The notes: generated from the sequence alone by a model not told the origin. A stretch of DNA of 64,000 nucleotides from CADEEN01 sp963840805 (GCA_963840805.1 CAWJAJ010000016.1:310001-374000); one strand, 5' to 3'; positions 1-8,696 are shown, numbered from the stretch's first letter. Made by a program: numbers and translations.

Positions 1-1
1 T

Positions 2-1144
2 GTCGCCGTGACGCCCGGCAAGGTCGTCTTCCGCAACGAGCTGATCGAGCTGATCCAGTACGAACCGGCGACCAAGGACGTCCACGCCGAACCGGTGCTG
101 ATCGTGCCGGCCTGGATCATGAAGTACTACATCCTCGACCTGAGCCCGCGCAATTCGATGGTGAAGTACTTGGTCGAACAAGGCCACACGGTGTTCATGA
201 TGTCGTGGAAGAACCCCGACGAGAACGACCGCGACCTCGCCATGGACGACTATGTCGAGAAGGGCTTCCGTGCCGCGGTCGACGCCGTCGCCGCCATCGT
301 GCCCAAGCGCAAGATCCAGGCCGTGGGCTACTGCATCGGCGGGACCTTGCTCGCCATCGGTGCGGCGGCGCTGGCGCGCGACAAGGACGAGCGGCTGGCG
401 TCCGTCACGATGTTCGCCGCGCAGACGGATTTCTCCGAGCCGGGCGAGCTGGCCTTCTTCATCAATCCGAGCCAGTTGGCGATGCTCGAAGCCACGATGC
501 ACAAGAAGGGCGTGCTCGAGAGCAAGCAGATGGGCGGCGCGTTCGCGATGCTGCGCGCCCAGGACCTGCTGTGGCAGCCGATCGTCAACCAGTACCTCAA
601 GGGCCAGCGCGATCGCATGATCGACCTCATGGCCTGGAATGCCGACGGCACGCGCATGCCATGGCGCATGCATTCGGAGTATCTCTATCGCCTCTACCTC
701 GACAACGAGCTCGCCACGAACCGCTTGCCGGTCGGCGGCAAGCTGATCCGGCTGTCGGACATCAGCGTGCCGATGTTCGTGGTGGGCACCGAAGCCGATC
801 ACGTCGCGCCGTGGAAGTCGGTCTACAAGGTGGACAACCTCGTCCGCTCGGACGACCTCACTTTCCTGCTGACCGCCGGCGGCCACAACGCAGGGATCGT
901 GGCCGGCCCCGTCCATCCGAAACGCCACTACCGCATCCGCACGCGCCGGCTTGCCGACCCGCATCTGGCACCCGAGGATTGGATGGAAGCCGCGACGAAA
1001 CACGACGGCTCCTGGTGGCCGGCATGGCAGCGGTGGCTCGCGGCACATTCCGGCGGCAAGAGCAAACCGCCCGCGATGGGGGCTCCGCGCAACGGTTATC
1101 CCGTCATCGACGACGCACCCGGCGAGTACGTGCGGCAGCGGTAG
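2..1144 (+). CDS. phaC: Class I poly(3-hydroxyalkanoate) synthase, 3' part
   Basis: This is the C-terminal catalytic part of a PHA synthase, which polymerises (R)-3-hydroxyacyl-CoA into storage granules. The gene is cut by the window start: about 380 residues are visible, whereas class I enzymes have about 590. The alpha/beta-hydrolase hallmarks are all present: a PhaC-type motif PAWIMKYYILDLSP, the modified lipase box GYCIGG with the nucleophile Cys at about nt 332, an Asp in GTEADHVAPW, and the His in GGHNAGIV. The frame is open from base 2 and ends with TAG. The GTG at nt 8 is only an internal codon. No phaA or phaB follows; downstream is a worn region, so this may be a monocistronic copy. 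Confidence 0.93.
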   Translation, partial: VAVTPGKVVFRNELIELIQYEPATKDVHAEPVLIVPAWIMKYYILDLSPRNSMVKYLVEQGHTVFMMSWKNPDENDRDLAMDDYVEKGFRAAVDAVAAIVPKRKIQAVGYCIGGTLLAIGAAALARDKDERLASVTMFAAQTDFSEPGELAFFINPSQLAMLEATMHKKGVLESKQMGGAFAMLRAQDLLWQPIVNQYLKGQRDRMIDLMAWNADGTRMPWRMHSEYLYRLYLDNELATNRLPVGGKLIRLSDISVPMFVVGTEADHVAPWKSVYKVDNLVRSDDLTFLLTAGGHNAGIVAGPVHPKRHYRIRTRRLADPHLAPEDWMEAATKHDGSWWPAWQRWLAAHSGGKSKPPAMGAPRNGYPVIDDAPGEYVRQR

Positions 1145-1281
1145 CGAGGATCGAGCGTGGCTCGGATTCGGCTCGCCGAATGTCCGGGCGCGAGACAACC
1201 CACCCCTTGCGCGGCCGGTCATTCGCGTCGTGATCTTGCCGAGGCTTGAGCGACCGGCAATGGCCGCAGACGGCACCGCGA

Positions 1282-1499
1282 CGACCACAAGGCGTACCGG
1301 GCTCGCGTGACGGAACCCTTCGTTCGGCTCGACGCATCCCGCATCCCGCAGCCTGGAGTCGGATGGCGTGGGCCTGGGCTTGGCGATCGTGCGCGATGCG
1401 GCGGCCCACCACGGAGGGCAGTTGATCCTGGAGAGCCGCGGATCGGGCGGCTTGCGCGCAAGCCTGAGGCTTCCGCGATCGCGGGTGCCCGGCATCTGA
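1282..1499 (+). pseudogene. Histidine kinase remnant (end of ATPase domain)
   Basis: A short stretch reads as the end of a sensor histidine kinase. One frame gives the F-box-like EPFVRLDASR (about 1314-1343). After a frame change, another gives the G2 box GVGLGLAIVRDAAAHHGG (1365-1418) and a normal-looking end with TGA at 1497-1499. In intact kinases these two motifs are about 10-15 residues apart, as here. The sensor, dimerisation and N/G1 boxes are absent upstream, where only the end of phaC is found. It is therefore a truncated relic that also carries a frameshift. No partner response regulator is visible. Confidence 0.6.
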
Positions 1500-1548
1500 C
1501 CGGCAGGACGGGCCGCGGTGCCCGCCCTGCCGACGTGAAGACCGACCT

Positions 1549-2364
1549 TCAGGCTGGCAAACGCCTGCCGAGCACCTCTCCGTCACGCACCACGACCAGT
1601 TCGCCTTCGGACAGCGGCCGCCAAGCGTCGTCAGTGAGCGGAACGCTCGCGATCAACACAACAGACCGCTCGCCTGGGCCGATCGACACACTACCGTTGC
1701 AATCGGGCGCAGGGTCGCCGGGCTTGCAATGCCGCTGCAGCAACCACAACCCCGGGGGAGCGATCTGACCGGTCGTGCCCTGTATGCGTCGATTGCCGTG
1801 CGCGAAGAGTGCATCGCCGTCGGCGTAAAGGAAGTTGGCGGGCCCGAGCGGGCGCAGGTCGGCGGCAAATGTGGCCAACAGCGATGCGCGCGCATCCAGA
1901 GACGGTGGGTCAGCCCCGGCCCACAACACGCTCAGTCGGGCGAGCAGCGCGCACAGGGCGAGTTCGGAATCGGTCTGCCCGACCGGTCGGTACCGACCAG
2001 GCGTCAGCACGCCACTGTCTTCGATGCCGGTCAGGTTGCCGTTGTGCGCGAACACGTGCATGCGGCCGCCGAGTTCGCGCGCGAAGGGTTGGGTGTTGGC
2101 GAGCGTCACTGCTCCGCGCGTGGCATGGCGGATGTGCGAGATCGCCAGCTTCGTGCTCGGCCCGTGGGACTCGAGGTAGCGCACGAGGTCGCTGTCACCT
2201 GCGGCAAACGGTTCCCGGAACAGGGCGACGTCGATGTCCTGATAGAAGGCGACACCCCAGCCGTCACGGCTGCTCATGCCCTGGCCTCCACGCGCCGCCA
2301 GGGTGTGCAGAGAGAAGGTCAGATGCTCGGGCTGCGAACTCGACAAGGCCAGCAGTTCACACAC
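1549..2364 (-). CDS. Class II glutamine amidotransferase (YafJ/EgtC-like)
   Basis: This 271-residue protein starts MCELLAL, which puts the N-terminal nucleophile Cys at position 2 as in Ntn-type class II amidotransferases. Further family signatures are RDGWGVAFYQD, HIRHATRG and FAHNGNL, the residues that hold glutamine. The length matches YafJ-like stand-alone glutaminase domains, and no synthetase domain is fused. The acceptor substrate is unknown. EgtC (ergothioneine) is a distant relative, but no other ergothioneine gene is nearby, so the fold assignment is firm and the pathway is not. It stands alone, convergent with the phaC/histidine-kinase region. Confidence 0.85.
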   Translation of the reverse strand: MCELLALSSSQPEHLTFSLHTLAARGGQGMSSRDGWGVAFYQDIDVALFREPFAAGDSDLVRYLESHGPSTKLAISHIRHATRGAVTLANTQPFARELGGRMHVFAHNGNLTGIEDSGVLTPGRYRPVGQTDSELALCALLARLSVLWAGADPPSLDARASLLATFAADLRPLGPANFLYADGDALFAHGNRRIQGTTGQIAPPGLWLLQRHCKPGDPAPDCNGSVSIGPGERSVVLIASVPLTDDAWRPLSEGELVVVRDGEVLGRRLPA

Positions 2365-2724
2365 GATGCGGCTCGCCAGTCAGTACGTCACCGAGACAGG
2401 GTGGCAGGGAACCCGAAGGCATCGACTTGGCCCAAGACTCTGCCTGCGAGAAGCGCCCCCTGAAGGATCGCGCTGCCAGTCGGATGAACGGCAAGCAAAC
2501 GACTCGCTGCCGGCGTCGTCCGTGCGTGCTTGAACTGTCATGCGGATCGCCTCGGGATCAGGATACGCCCTCTCCACGTGTCGCGCGATCAAGGGAGCCG
2601 CGGACCGCACACGGCCGAGATGGGGCAAACGGGGTTGGCATTCGCCGGACGGGTACGGAGACACCGATTGCGGCATGCCGACGGTGACGACGTGCTGCAC
2701 GAACCAATCGGATCACCCTGACCA
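2365..2724. other. Gene-free stretch
   Basis: About 360 bases lie between the amidotransferase start and a small membrane gene. No reading frame on either strand has a recognisable motif. A reverse-strand frame around 2400-2540 gives a protein-like hydrophobic stretch without a start codon, possibly another worn remnant. The segment must contain the promoters of the two divergent flanking genes, but no clear -35/-10 pair was found. Confidence 0.4.
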
Positions 2725-2889
2725 ATGGGGTCCGTTGTGCAAGTTCTCAAAGAGCTGTTCACGACCGACGCGGGGCTCAGCAGCGCGGCCGGGATCGTGT
2801 TCATGCTCGGCATGGTTGCGTTCTTCGTCCGCCACTGTCTCGAGCACCTCCAGGACGACTCGGCGCGTGGGGCATGGGCGAAGGTTTGA
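2725..2889 (+). CDS. Small membrane protein, DUF3149-like
   Basis: This 54-residue protein has one hydrophobic helix (about residues 18-38, containing AGIVFMLGMVAFF), a preceding KELFTTDAGL segment, and a short charged tail. This matches DUF3149, a family of about 45-60-residue single-span proteins common in betaproteobacteria with the pattern LKELFxTDxGL before the helix. Function is unknown. The ATG at 2725 gives the family-typical N-terminus. It precedes the DUF2892-like gene on the same strand, with about 100 bases and a candidate FNR-type box between them. Confidence 0.65.
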   Translation: MGSVVQVLKELFTTDAGLSSAAGIVFMLGMVAFFVRHCLEHLQDDSARGAWAKV

Positions 2890-2922
2890 CACCGGCAGGC
2901 ACGACACCCATCAAGGCGTGCC

Positions 2923-2936
2923 TTGACCTGGGTCAT
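2923..2936. promoter_or_regulatory. Candidate FNR/ANR-type box
   Basis: The sequence TTGACCTGGGTCAT is a near-perfect dyad of the form TTGAC-N4-GTCAT, close to the FNR/ANR consensus TTGAT-N4-ATCAA. It lies 51 bases upstream of the ATG of the DUF2892-like gene, a plausible activator distance. The call rests on sequence similarity only. Confidence 0.4.
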
Positions 2937-2987
2937 GCCACCTTTGCGGAACAGAAGGATGATGACGCCGTTTTCAAGGAGCAAGTC

Positions 2988-3194
2988 ATGGTGCACAACG
3001 TCGGTACTGTCGATCGTGTCATTCGCATCGTTGCCGGTCTGGCCTTGATCGCAGGCAGCCTGCTCGGCTACATCGGCCTGTGGGGTTGGATCGGTGTCGT
3101 GGTCCTGGCAACGGGCCTGTTTCGCTTCTGTCCCGCTTACCTGCCTTTCGGCTTTCGCACCTGCGCCGCAGGTGCCGACAAGGCCCAACCGTAG
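2988..3194 (+). CDS. DUF2892 family inner-membrane protein
   Basis: This 68-residue protein is the type of the YgaP C-terminal membrane domain. It opens with VGTVDRVIRIVAG, the standard DUF2892 start, followed by two transmembrane helices (about residues 13-30 and 33-50) and then FRFCPAYLPFGFRTC, with the conserved Cys-Pro and terminal Cys. The ATG at 2988 is preceded by AAGGAG at 2976-2981 and fits the family; a longer in-frame start at 2874 adds unrelated residues. No rhodanese domain is fused. A role in anaerobic or sulfur stress is only suggested by the FNR-like box upstream. Confidence 0.85.
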   Translation: MVHNVGTVDRVIRIVAGLALIAGSLLGYIGLWGWIGVVVLATGLFRFCPAYLPFGFRTCAAGADKAQP

Positions 3195-3212
3195 GCCCAT
3201 CGGGAGCGAGCA

Positions 3213-3575
3213 TTGTCCAATCCATCAGTCGACTACCGTGACCTGACCCATTCGATATCGGCAGGCCTGTCGACGTTGAGGTCCAGCACGCCCGAGGTCA
3301 TGAAGAGCTTCAGCGACCTCGGGCGTGCCGCTACCGCCGACGGCGTTCTCGACAAGAAGACGAAGGAGTTGATCGCGCTCGCACTCAGCGTGGCCGCGAG
3401 GTGCGATCCGTGCATCGGCTTTCACATGCAGACGCTCGTCAAACTGGGCGTGACGCGGCAAGAGATCGACGAGACGCTGGGGGTGACCACCTACATGGGC
3501 GGCGGTCCATCGTTGATGTACGCGGCCAGCGCGATTGCCGCCTTCGACGAATTCTCGCGCGGCGCGTCCGCGTAA
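3213..3575 (+). CDS. Carboxymuconolactone decarboxylase/AhpD-like protein
   Basis: This 120-residue all-helical protein carries the AhpD-type redox motif: KTKELIALALSVAARC is followed by CDPC and then His (CxxCxxxH), and a preceding Glu is in place. Such proteins are small thiol peroxidase partners or detoxifiers; the decarboxylase name is historical. The only plausible start is TTG at 3213, with a GGGAGCGAG purine stretch just upstream. The next ATG would remove a quarter of the domain. It closes a run of three small co-directional genes (2725-3575) that may share control. Confidence 0.85.
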   Translation: MSNPSVDYRDLTHSISAGLSTLRSSTPEVMKSFSDLGRAATADGVLDKKTKELIALALSVAARCDPCIGFHMQTLVKLGVTRQEIDETLGVTTYMGGGPSLMYAASAIAAFDEFSRGASA

Positions 3576-3644
3576 GGTTGCACGATCGTCGATCACCGCC
3601 CCGGCACACGCCGGTGCCCGACTGGCTGGGGTGCCACCGCAGCC

Positions 3645-4173
3645 ATGATGTGACCGGTGGTGCCACCGTTGCACGCCGCCGCGGATCGATGACGAACTCG
3701 ATGTCCTGGCCGACCTGGTGCCGCTGGCGGGGCGGTACATCGTCGAGCTGGGCTGCGGTGCTGCGCACCTGTCACGTGCCTTGCTCACACGCCATCCGGA
3801 CCGCGGCGTGACAGCGCTGGAGGTCGACATACGCCAGCACGCCAAGAACCTGGCCGCTCCACAAACGGGCCTGGCGTTCGTCGCCGCTGGCACACAGGCG
3901 ATCCCGTTTCCCGATGCGCGTTTCGATCAGGCATTGATGCTGAAGCCGCTGCACCACGCGCCATTGCCCTTGCTGTCCCAGGCCTTGCGCGAAGTGGCCC
4001 GGGTGCTGCGCCCTGGCGGTCATCTCTACGTGTCGGAGCCGGTCTATGGCGGCCCGTTCAACGAGGTGATCCGCGTCTTCAACGACGAAGGTGCGGTGCG
4101 CGCCGCGGCACAGGCCGCGCTGGACGCGGCACTGCGCACCGGTGCGTGGACGCAGGTGGCTGGGCGTGGGACT
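3645..4173 (+). pseudogene. SAM-dependent methyltransferase, truncated
   Basis: From about 3685 the frame reads as a class I methyltransferase: motif I VELGCGAAHLSRALL, an acidic loop EVDIRQHAKNL, AIPFPDARFDQALML, and LREVARVLRPGGHLYVSEP. No start codon lies in this frame before motif I, while two ATGs at 3645 and 3648 are out of frame by an indel. The last recognisable stretch ends near TGAWTQV (about 4160). The usual 60-70 C-terminal residues are missing, and the frame then runs into the antisense of the next gene. It therefore appears damaged at both ends, with the 3' end lost at a rearrangement junction near 4165-4203. Confidence 0.6.
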
Positions 4174-4203
4174 GTTGCTGATCGGCGCCGGGGAAAGTTC
4201 GCA

Positions 4204-5013
4204 TCAACCCTCGCGCAGAACGTCGAGCGTCGCCGCCTTCGCCCGCCGCGCCCATTCGCGGTAGCCCATCGCCGGCGCACGGCTGTCGCTCGGAATCTCG
4301 ATGCTGATGGCGATGTCGGGCGGCAGCCGCGCGAACAAGGCGTGCAGGTCGATGCCGCCCTCGCCCGGCAGCAGCCGCTCGCAGCGCGCGTCGTGGATCA
4401 GGCCCTCGGTGGTCGTCGGGCCGGGCACGGCACCGTCGCACATCTGCGCGTAGTGCAGCCACTCGCGCGGCATGTCGTCGAGCTGGGCCAGTGTGCTGCC
4501 CGAGCGCGCGAAATGCAGCGCATCGACCAGGACGCCGGCGTTCGGCCGCGCCGCCGCGGCGACCACGCGCTTGGCCGTGGCCAGGTCCCTGCACGGCGTC
4601 CACGGCATGAATTCGAGGTCGGCCGTCAGCCCATAGGGCCGCAGCACGTCGCACAGGGCGGCAAAGCGTTCGGTGAGCCTTGCTTCGTCGGGATCGTCGC
4701 CGGCCACCAGCACATGCGCTGCACCGAGCTGCGCACCGACGTCGAGAAACGGCAGGTACTCGCGCGCGTCGAATGCCGCCCCGATGCGGATGATCTCGAG
4801 ATCGAGCACCTTGACCCCGGTGCCGGCCATCACCGCCAGCGTTTCGCGGAGCATCGGCGCGTTGTCCATCAAGCGGTGCGCGATGCCGCCGGGCGCGGCC
4901 GGCAGGAGGCGCAGGCCGGCCGCAGCACAGCCGGTGTCCGCCGCCAGCTGGATCAATTGCGGCGGGGTGTAGGGCAACGCCATCAGCGCGGCCAGCGAAT
5001 AGGTGCGTGTCAT
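4204..5013 (-). CDS. Sugar phosphate isomerase/epimerase (xylose isomerase-like TIM barrel)
   Basis: This 269-residue protein has the layout of the AP-endonuclease-2/IolE-like TIM barrel. Metal-site residues are expected in LEIIRIG, the Glu in TADLEFMPWT, Asp/His in VLVDALHFARSG, and the terminal Glu in ISIEIPSD. Such enzymes isomerise or dehydrate cyclic or sugar substrates (for example inosose or 3-keto sugars, or 3-dehydroshikimate). The ATG at 5013 overlaps the TGA of the upstream flavoprotein gene (ATGA), so it is translationally coupled to it. It is the last gene of an operon starting with the IclR regulator. The substrate is unknown. Confidence 0.85.
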   Translation of the reverse strand: MTRTYSLAALMALPYTPPQLIQLAADTGCAAAGLRLLPAAPGGIAHRLMDNAPMLRETLAVMAGTGVKVLDLEIIRIGAAFDAREYLPFLDVGAQLGAAHVLVAGDDPDEARLTERFAALCDVLRPYGLTADLEFMPWTPCRDLATAKRVVAAAARPNAGVLVDALHFARSGSTLAQLDDMPREWLHYAQMCDGAVPGPTTTEGLIHDARCERLLPGEGGIDLHALFARLPPDIAISIEIPSDSRAPAMGYREWARRAKAATLDVLREG

Positions 5014-6741
5014 TGGGGTGGGTCCTGTGTCGGCGCGGGCAGGCCCGCGGCATGGTGAGCGAGGAGATAGCCGAAGGTCAGCGCCGGGCCGAGCGTGATG
5101 CCGCCGCTGGGGTAATGGCCGCCCATCACGCTGGCCATGTCGTTGCCGGCAGCGTAGAGGCCGTCGATCGTGCGTCCTTCGGCGTCGAGCGCCTGCGCGT
5201 GTTGATTGGTGGCGATGCCGGCGAAGGTGCCGAGGCTGCCCGGCAGGATGCGCACGGCGTAGAACGGCGCGCGCACCAGCGGCGCGACGCAGGGGTTCGG
5301 GCCGTCGTGCTCGGCGTCGCCCTGCATGCGGTCGTACGGCTTGCCGCCGCGATCGAACTGCGGGTCGCGGCCTTCGGCCGCATGGACATTGAAGGTGGCC
5401 ACGGTCTGCGCCAGCGCCGACGCATCGATGCCGCAGGCGCGCGCGAGTTCGTCGATCGTGCGGCCGCGTTTCAGGTAGCCGCTGCGCAGCCACGGCCCGA
5501 GCGGGAACGGCCGGGGCTTGGCATGGCCGAGACCGAAGCGGCGCTGGAAGCGGTGGTCGACGACCAGCCAGGCCTGCACCGGCTCGCCCGGCAGGCGTTG
5601 CGCGCAATGCGCGAGCAAGCCACGCATGAAGCTGTGATAGTCGCCCGCCTCGTCGACGAATCGGCGGCCGTCGCGCGCCACCGCGATCAGGCCCGGCTTG
5701 CCGCGCTCGACCAGGTGCGGGAACACGCCGACGCTGCCGTCTCGGCGCGGCACCAGCGACACCGGCGCCCAGGCGCCGGCCTCGGCGCCGACGGCAATGC
5801 GCGCGCCGACGGCCTCGCCCAGGCGCAGCCCGTCACCGTTGTTCTCTTCCGGCGCGGCCGACCAGTGCTCACGCCCGCTCGGCGCGTGCCCGAACAACGC
5901 GCGCCTGCGCTCGGTGTCCTGCGGAAACCCCCCGGCGGCGAGCACCACGCCGCGTCGCGCACGGATCGACCGCACACCGCTCGGCGTGGCGATTTCGGCC
6001 CCGGCAACCCGCCCGCCCTCGACCAACAAACGCGTCGCACCGTGCGACGCGAACAGCTTCACGCCGCGATCGAGCGCCGATTGCAGCAGCGCCGCGGCCA
6101 GCGCATTGCCGCCCATCAGCACCGTGCCGCGGCCGTGGCGCACGACGTCGAAGGCGTGCCGTGCGATGCGTCGCGCGACATAGGCGAAGGAATCGGCCGC
6201 GCGGCTCGCGCGCAGGAAGTGACGCAGGTCGGCGCCGCCGCCGATGCCCATGCCGAGGAAGGACAGCAGGTCGCGCGGCGCGCGCAGCGTTGCCAGGTGC
6301 GGGCCGAGGCGGCGGCCGTCGAACGGCGCCGCGCAGACCGAGCGGCCGCCGCTGCGGGCCCCCGGCGCGTGGCCGTGGAAATCGGGGATCGCGTTGCCGT
6401 CGATGAAGCGCAGCGCGGTGTGGGCGAGATGGAACTGCACCATCGCCGGCGCGTGGGCCAGGAACGCGTCGACGCGGGCCGGGTCGTACTGCGCGCCGAG
6501 CAGATGGCGCAAATAGGTGCGCGGCGCCGTCGAGGCCCTCGACGATGCCGGCCGCCACCGCCAACGGGTTGCGCGGCAACCACATCCAGCCGCCGGACCA
6601 GGCCGTCGTGCCGCCGAACTGGCTGTGCTTCTCGACCACCACCACGTCGAGGCCGAGGTGCGCGGCGGTGACCGCCGCACCCAGACCGCCGGCGCCGGAG
6701 CCGACGACCAGCAGGTCGCAAGTCGCCGGCAGATCGCTCAC
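5010..6741 (-). CDS. FAD-dependent oxidoreductase, KstD/fumarate-reductase type (frameshifted)
   Basis: The roughly 575-residue flavoprotein has the N-terminal dinucleotide fold LLVVGSGAGGLGAAV followed by FGGTTAWSGG, and a C-terminal FAD/substrate region GLYAAGNDMASVMGG then YPSGGITLGPALTFGY. This is the arrangement of 3-ketosteroid delta-1-dehydrogenases and related cyclohexanone-type dehydrogenases, with the conserved Tyr and Gly. The GTG start at 6741 overlaps the TGA of the IclR gene (GTGA). The frame changes near 6530, where GACGGCGCCGCG reads correctly if one G is removed. A paralogue lies at 26993-28717, also beside a NIPSNAP gene. Likely function: dehydrogenation of a cyclic ketone in an unidentified catabolic pathway. 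Confidence 0.85.
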
Positions 6742-7529
6742 GAGGCGACGTAGGCGCGGTTGAACAGCGGCGACGAGCCTGCGGCGTTGGCAATGTCGGC
6801 CGCGGCGGCCAGCAGATCCGGCACCAGCGACTGCATCTTTTCCTCGGTCAGGCGCACCGACGGCCCGGAGATCGCAAGCACGCCGACAGCCCCGCTGTGG
6901 CGCGGCAGGATCGGTGCGGCGATCGCCGACACGCCCTGGCCATAGGTGTCGAAGGTCATCGCATAGCCCTGCTTCCTGGCCTGGCGCAGTGCCTTCAACA
7001 GCGCGTTCGGCGTGGTCGGCGCGTTCGGGCCGTACTCGCTCGGCTTGGCGAAGCCCTGCTTGGCAACGAGCTGCAGCGCATCGCTTTCCGACAGCGTCGA
7101 CAGCCAGGCGTGGCCCGACGAAGTGCACGACAGCCGCGCATCGATGCCCTGGTCGGGGTCGTAGCGCAGGCCGGCGCGCGCGCCTTGCGACAGCGAGACC
7201 CAGGTGATGTGATCGACGTCGACGACGCCCAGGCGCACCAGCTCGCCCGCGGTTTCGGCCAGGCGATCGAGGATCGGCTGGCTCAGGTCGACGACGCCGG
7301 AGCGCTTCAGGTAATTCAGCCCGAGCGACACCACCTTGGTCGTCAGCATGTAGTCGCCGCGCTCGCGCGACTGGCGCACGTAGCCCTGGTCTGTCAGCTC
7401 CAGCAACAGGCGGTGCGCCGCACTGCGCGGGATGTTCAACTCGTCGGCCAGCGTCGCCAGCGGCAGGCCTTCGACGCTCTCGGCCAGTCGCTCGAGGATC
7501 GCCAGGGTTCGTTGCATCACACCGGACAT
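6738..7529 (-). CDS. IclR family transcriptional regulator
   Basis: This 263-residue protein has an N-terminal winged helix-turn-helix (VMQRTLAILERLAE, LATLADELNIPRSAAHRLL, about residues 4-60) and a C-terminal IclR effector domain with the usual RLSCTSSGHAWLS and GVSAIAAPI stretches. It is the first gene after the Gfo/Idh gene on the minus strand and is coupled by GTGA overlap to the flavoprotein. A textbook IclR-type palindrome lies at 8649-8663 in the divergent promoter region, so it probably controls both the Gfo/Idh-IclR-flavoprotein-isomerase operon and the divergent binding-protein operon in response to a pathway metabolite. Confidence 0.93.
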   Translation of the reverse strand: MSGVMQRTLAILERLAESVEGLPLATLADELNIPRSAAHRLLLELTDQGYVRQSRERGDYMLTTKVVSLGLNYLKRSGVVDLSQPILDRLAETAGELVRLGVVDVDHITWVSLSQGARAGLRYDPDQGIDARLSCTSSGHAWLSTLSESDALQLVAKQGFAKPSEYGPNAPTTPNALLKALRQARKQGYAMTFDTYGQGVSAIAAPILPRHSGAVGVLAISGPSVRLTEEKMQSLVPDLLAAAADIANAAGSSPLFNRAYVAS

Positions 7530-7560
7530 CGGGAGCCTCCTCGTGGGTGATTCTTCGTTG

Positions 7561-8613
7561 TCACGCGGCCAGCATCACCGGCCGCTGCGTGCGCGCCGAC
7601 TCGTGCACCGCCAGCGTGGCGGCCAGCGTGCGCAGGCCGTCGCGGCCCGAGCAGCGTGGCTGTTCTGCGCCTTCGGCGACGGCGCGGAAGTGCCGCAGCT
7701 GCTCGAAGTACGGATCGGCCACGTGCAGCGCGGCGTGCTCCTGCGTCAGCTCTTCGTGCCAGCCGCGTGCGCCCTTGTAGCGCCAGACTTCGAGGCGCGG
7801 CAGCGTCAGGGACGCCTCGGTGCCGCAGAGGCAGTGAGAGTTCACCGCCTGCTGCGGGTAGTGCGCCGCCTCGCCAGCCGCGAGATCCCAGTGCCAGGGC
7901 GCGACGGCGGCATCGCTGACCGTCACCGTGCCGAGCGCACCATTGGCAAAGCGCAGCAAGACCGCGGCCGTGTCTTCGACCTCGTGGCCGCGCACGGCGT
8001 TCGACGTCATCGCCTGGACCGAGACGATCTCGCCGAGCAGGTGGCGCAGCAGATCGATGTCGTGGATCAGGTTGATCAGCACCGTGCCGGCGCCGGCCTG
8101 GCGACGCCAGGCGACATCGAAGTAGCTGTCCGGCTTGAGCCAGGTGGCCATCGCGTTCACCGCCACCGGCCGGCCCAGCAGGCCGTCGTCGATCATCGCC
8201 TTGGCGCGGCGGATGATCGCGTTGTGTCGGCGCTGGTGGCCGACCATCAGCGGCACGCCGGCCGCCTCGGCCGCGGCGCACAGGCGCTCGGCGTCGGCCA
8301 CGTTGTCGGTGATCGGCTTTTCCATCAGCAGCGGCAGGCCGCCGGCGATGCAGTCGAGGCCGACCGCCAGGTGCGTCGCATTCGGCGTCGCGACGATCAC
8401 GGCGCCCAGGCCCGGTTGCGACAGCAATGCGTGGTGGCCGGCAAACCACGGCACGCCGATCGATTCGGCGAAGGCGCGGCCGGCGTCGGTCGGGTCGGCG
8501 ATGCCCGCCAAGTGGACGCGGTCGTGGCGCTGGCAGCGCTCGGCGTGCATGCGGCCGATGGCGCCGACACCGACCAGGCCGATCGGGAACGTGGCGGTGG
8601 CAGGGCGGGTCAT
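7561..8613 (-). CDS. Gfo/Idh/MocA family oxidoreductase
   Basis: This 350-residue protein has an N-terminal Rossmann fold (GLVGVGAIGRMHAERC), the EKP signature in LLMEKPITDN, where the Lys is catalytic, and a C-terminal beta-sheet domain with the conserved His in LINLIHDIDLLRHL. Such enzymes oxidise or reduce sugars and cyclitols with NAD(P). The start at 8613 gives the normal fold start; an ATG at 8646 would add an unlikely leader. It is the promoter-proximal gene of the minus-strand operon, 31 bases upstream of iclR. A second family member is at 15146-16214. An inositol-like or dehydroshikimate-like substrate is possible given the isomerase in the operon. Confidence 0.9.
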   Translation of the reverse strand: MTRPATATFPIGLVGVGAIGRMHAERCQRHDRVHLAGIADPTDAGRAFAESIGVPWFAGHHALLSQPGLGAVIVATPNATHLAVGLDCIAGGLPLLMEKPITDNVADAERLCAAAEAAGVPLMVGHQRRHNAIIRRAKAMIDDGLLGRPVAVNAMATWLKPDSYFDVAWRRQAGAGTVLINLIHDIDLLRHLLGEIVSVQAMTSNAVRGHEVEDTAAVLLRFANGALGTVTVSDAAVAPWHWDLAAGEAAHYPQQAVNSHCLCGTEASLTLPRLEVWRYKGARGWHEELTQEHAALHVADPYFEQLRHFRAVAEGAEQPRCSGRDGLRTLAATLAVHESARTQRPVMLAA

Positions 8614-8648
8614 GTGGCAGGGTTCCATCCGAGGGTTAGCCATCATTA

Positions 8649-8663
8649 TGGAACATCATTCCA
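8649..8663. promoter_or_regulatory. IclR-type operator palindrome
   Basis: TGGAACATCATTCCA has perfect 5-bp arms (TGGAA/TTCCA) around a 5-base centre. It matches the outer bases of the classic E. coli IclR box TGGAAATNATTTCCA. It sits in the 143-base gap between two divergent genes of the island that encodes an IclR regulator, which makes autoregulation plus control of the divergent operon likely. Confidence 0.6.
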
Positions 8664-8666
8664 CTA

Positions 8667-8696
8667 TTGAACAAGGGCCCGGTTTGCTGTTAGCAT
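8667..8696 (+). promoter_or_regulatory. Candidate sigma-70 promoter for the binding-protein operon
   Basis: TTGAAC (8667-8672) and TAGCAT (8691-8696) are separated by 18 bases and point toward the binding-protein gene, 60 bases upstream of its ATG. The IclR-type box lies immediately upstream of the -35, a position suited to either repression or activation. This is a visual match only. Confidence 0.35.

Noticed and set aside
2874..3194. Longer start for the DUF2892-like gene at 2874
   Set aside because: The extra 38 residues overlap the previous gene and do not fit the family; ATG 2988 has a good Shine-Dalgarno.
5007..6671. Plus-strand frame of 554 codons opposite the flavoprotein
   Set aside because: Arg/Ala-rich antisense frame without motifs.
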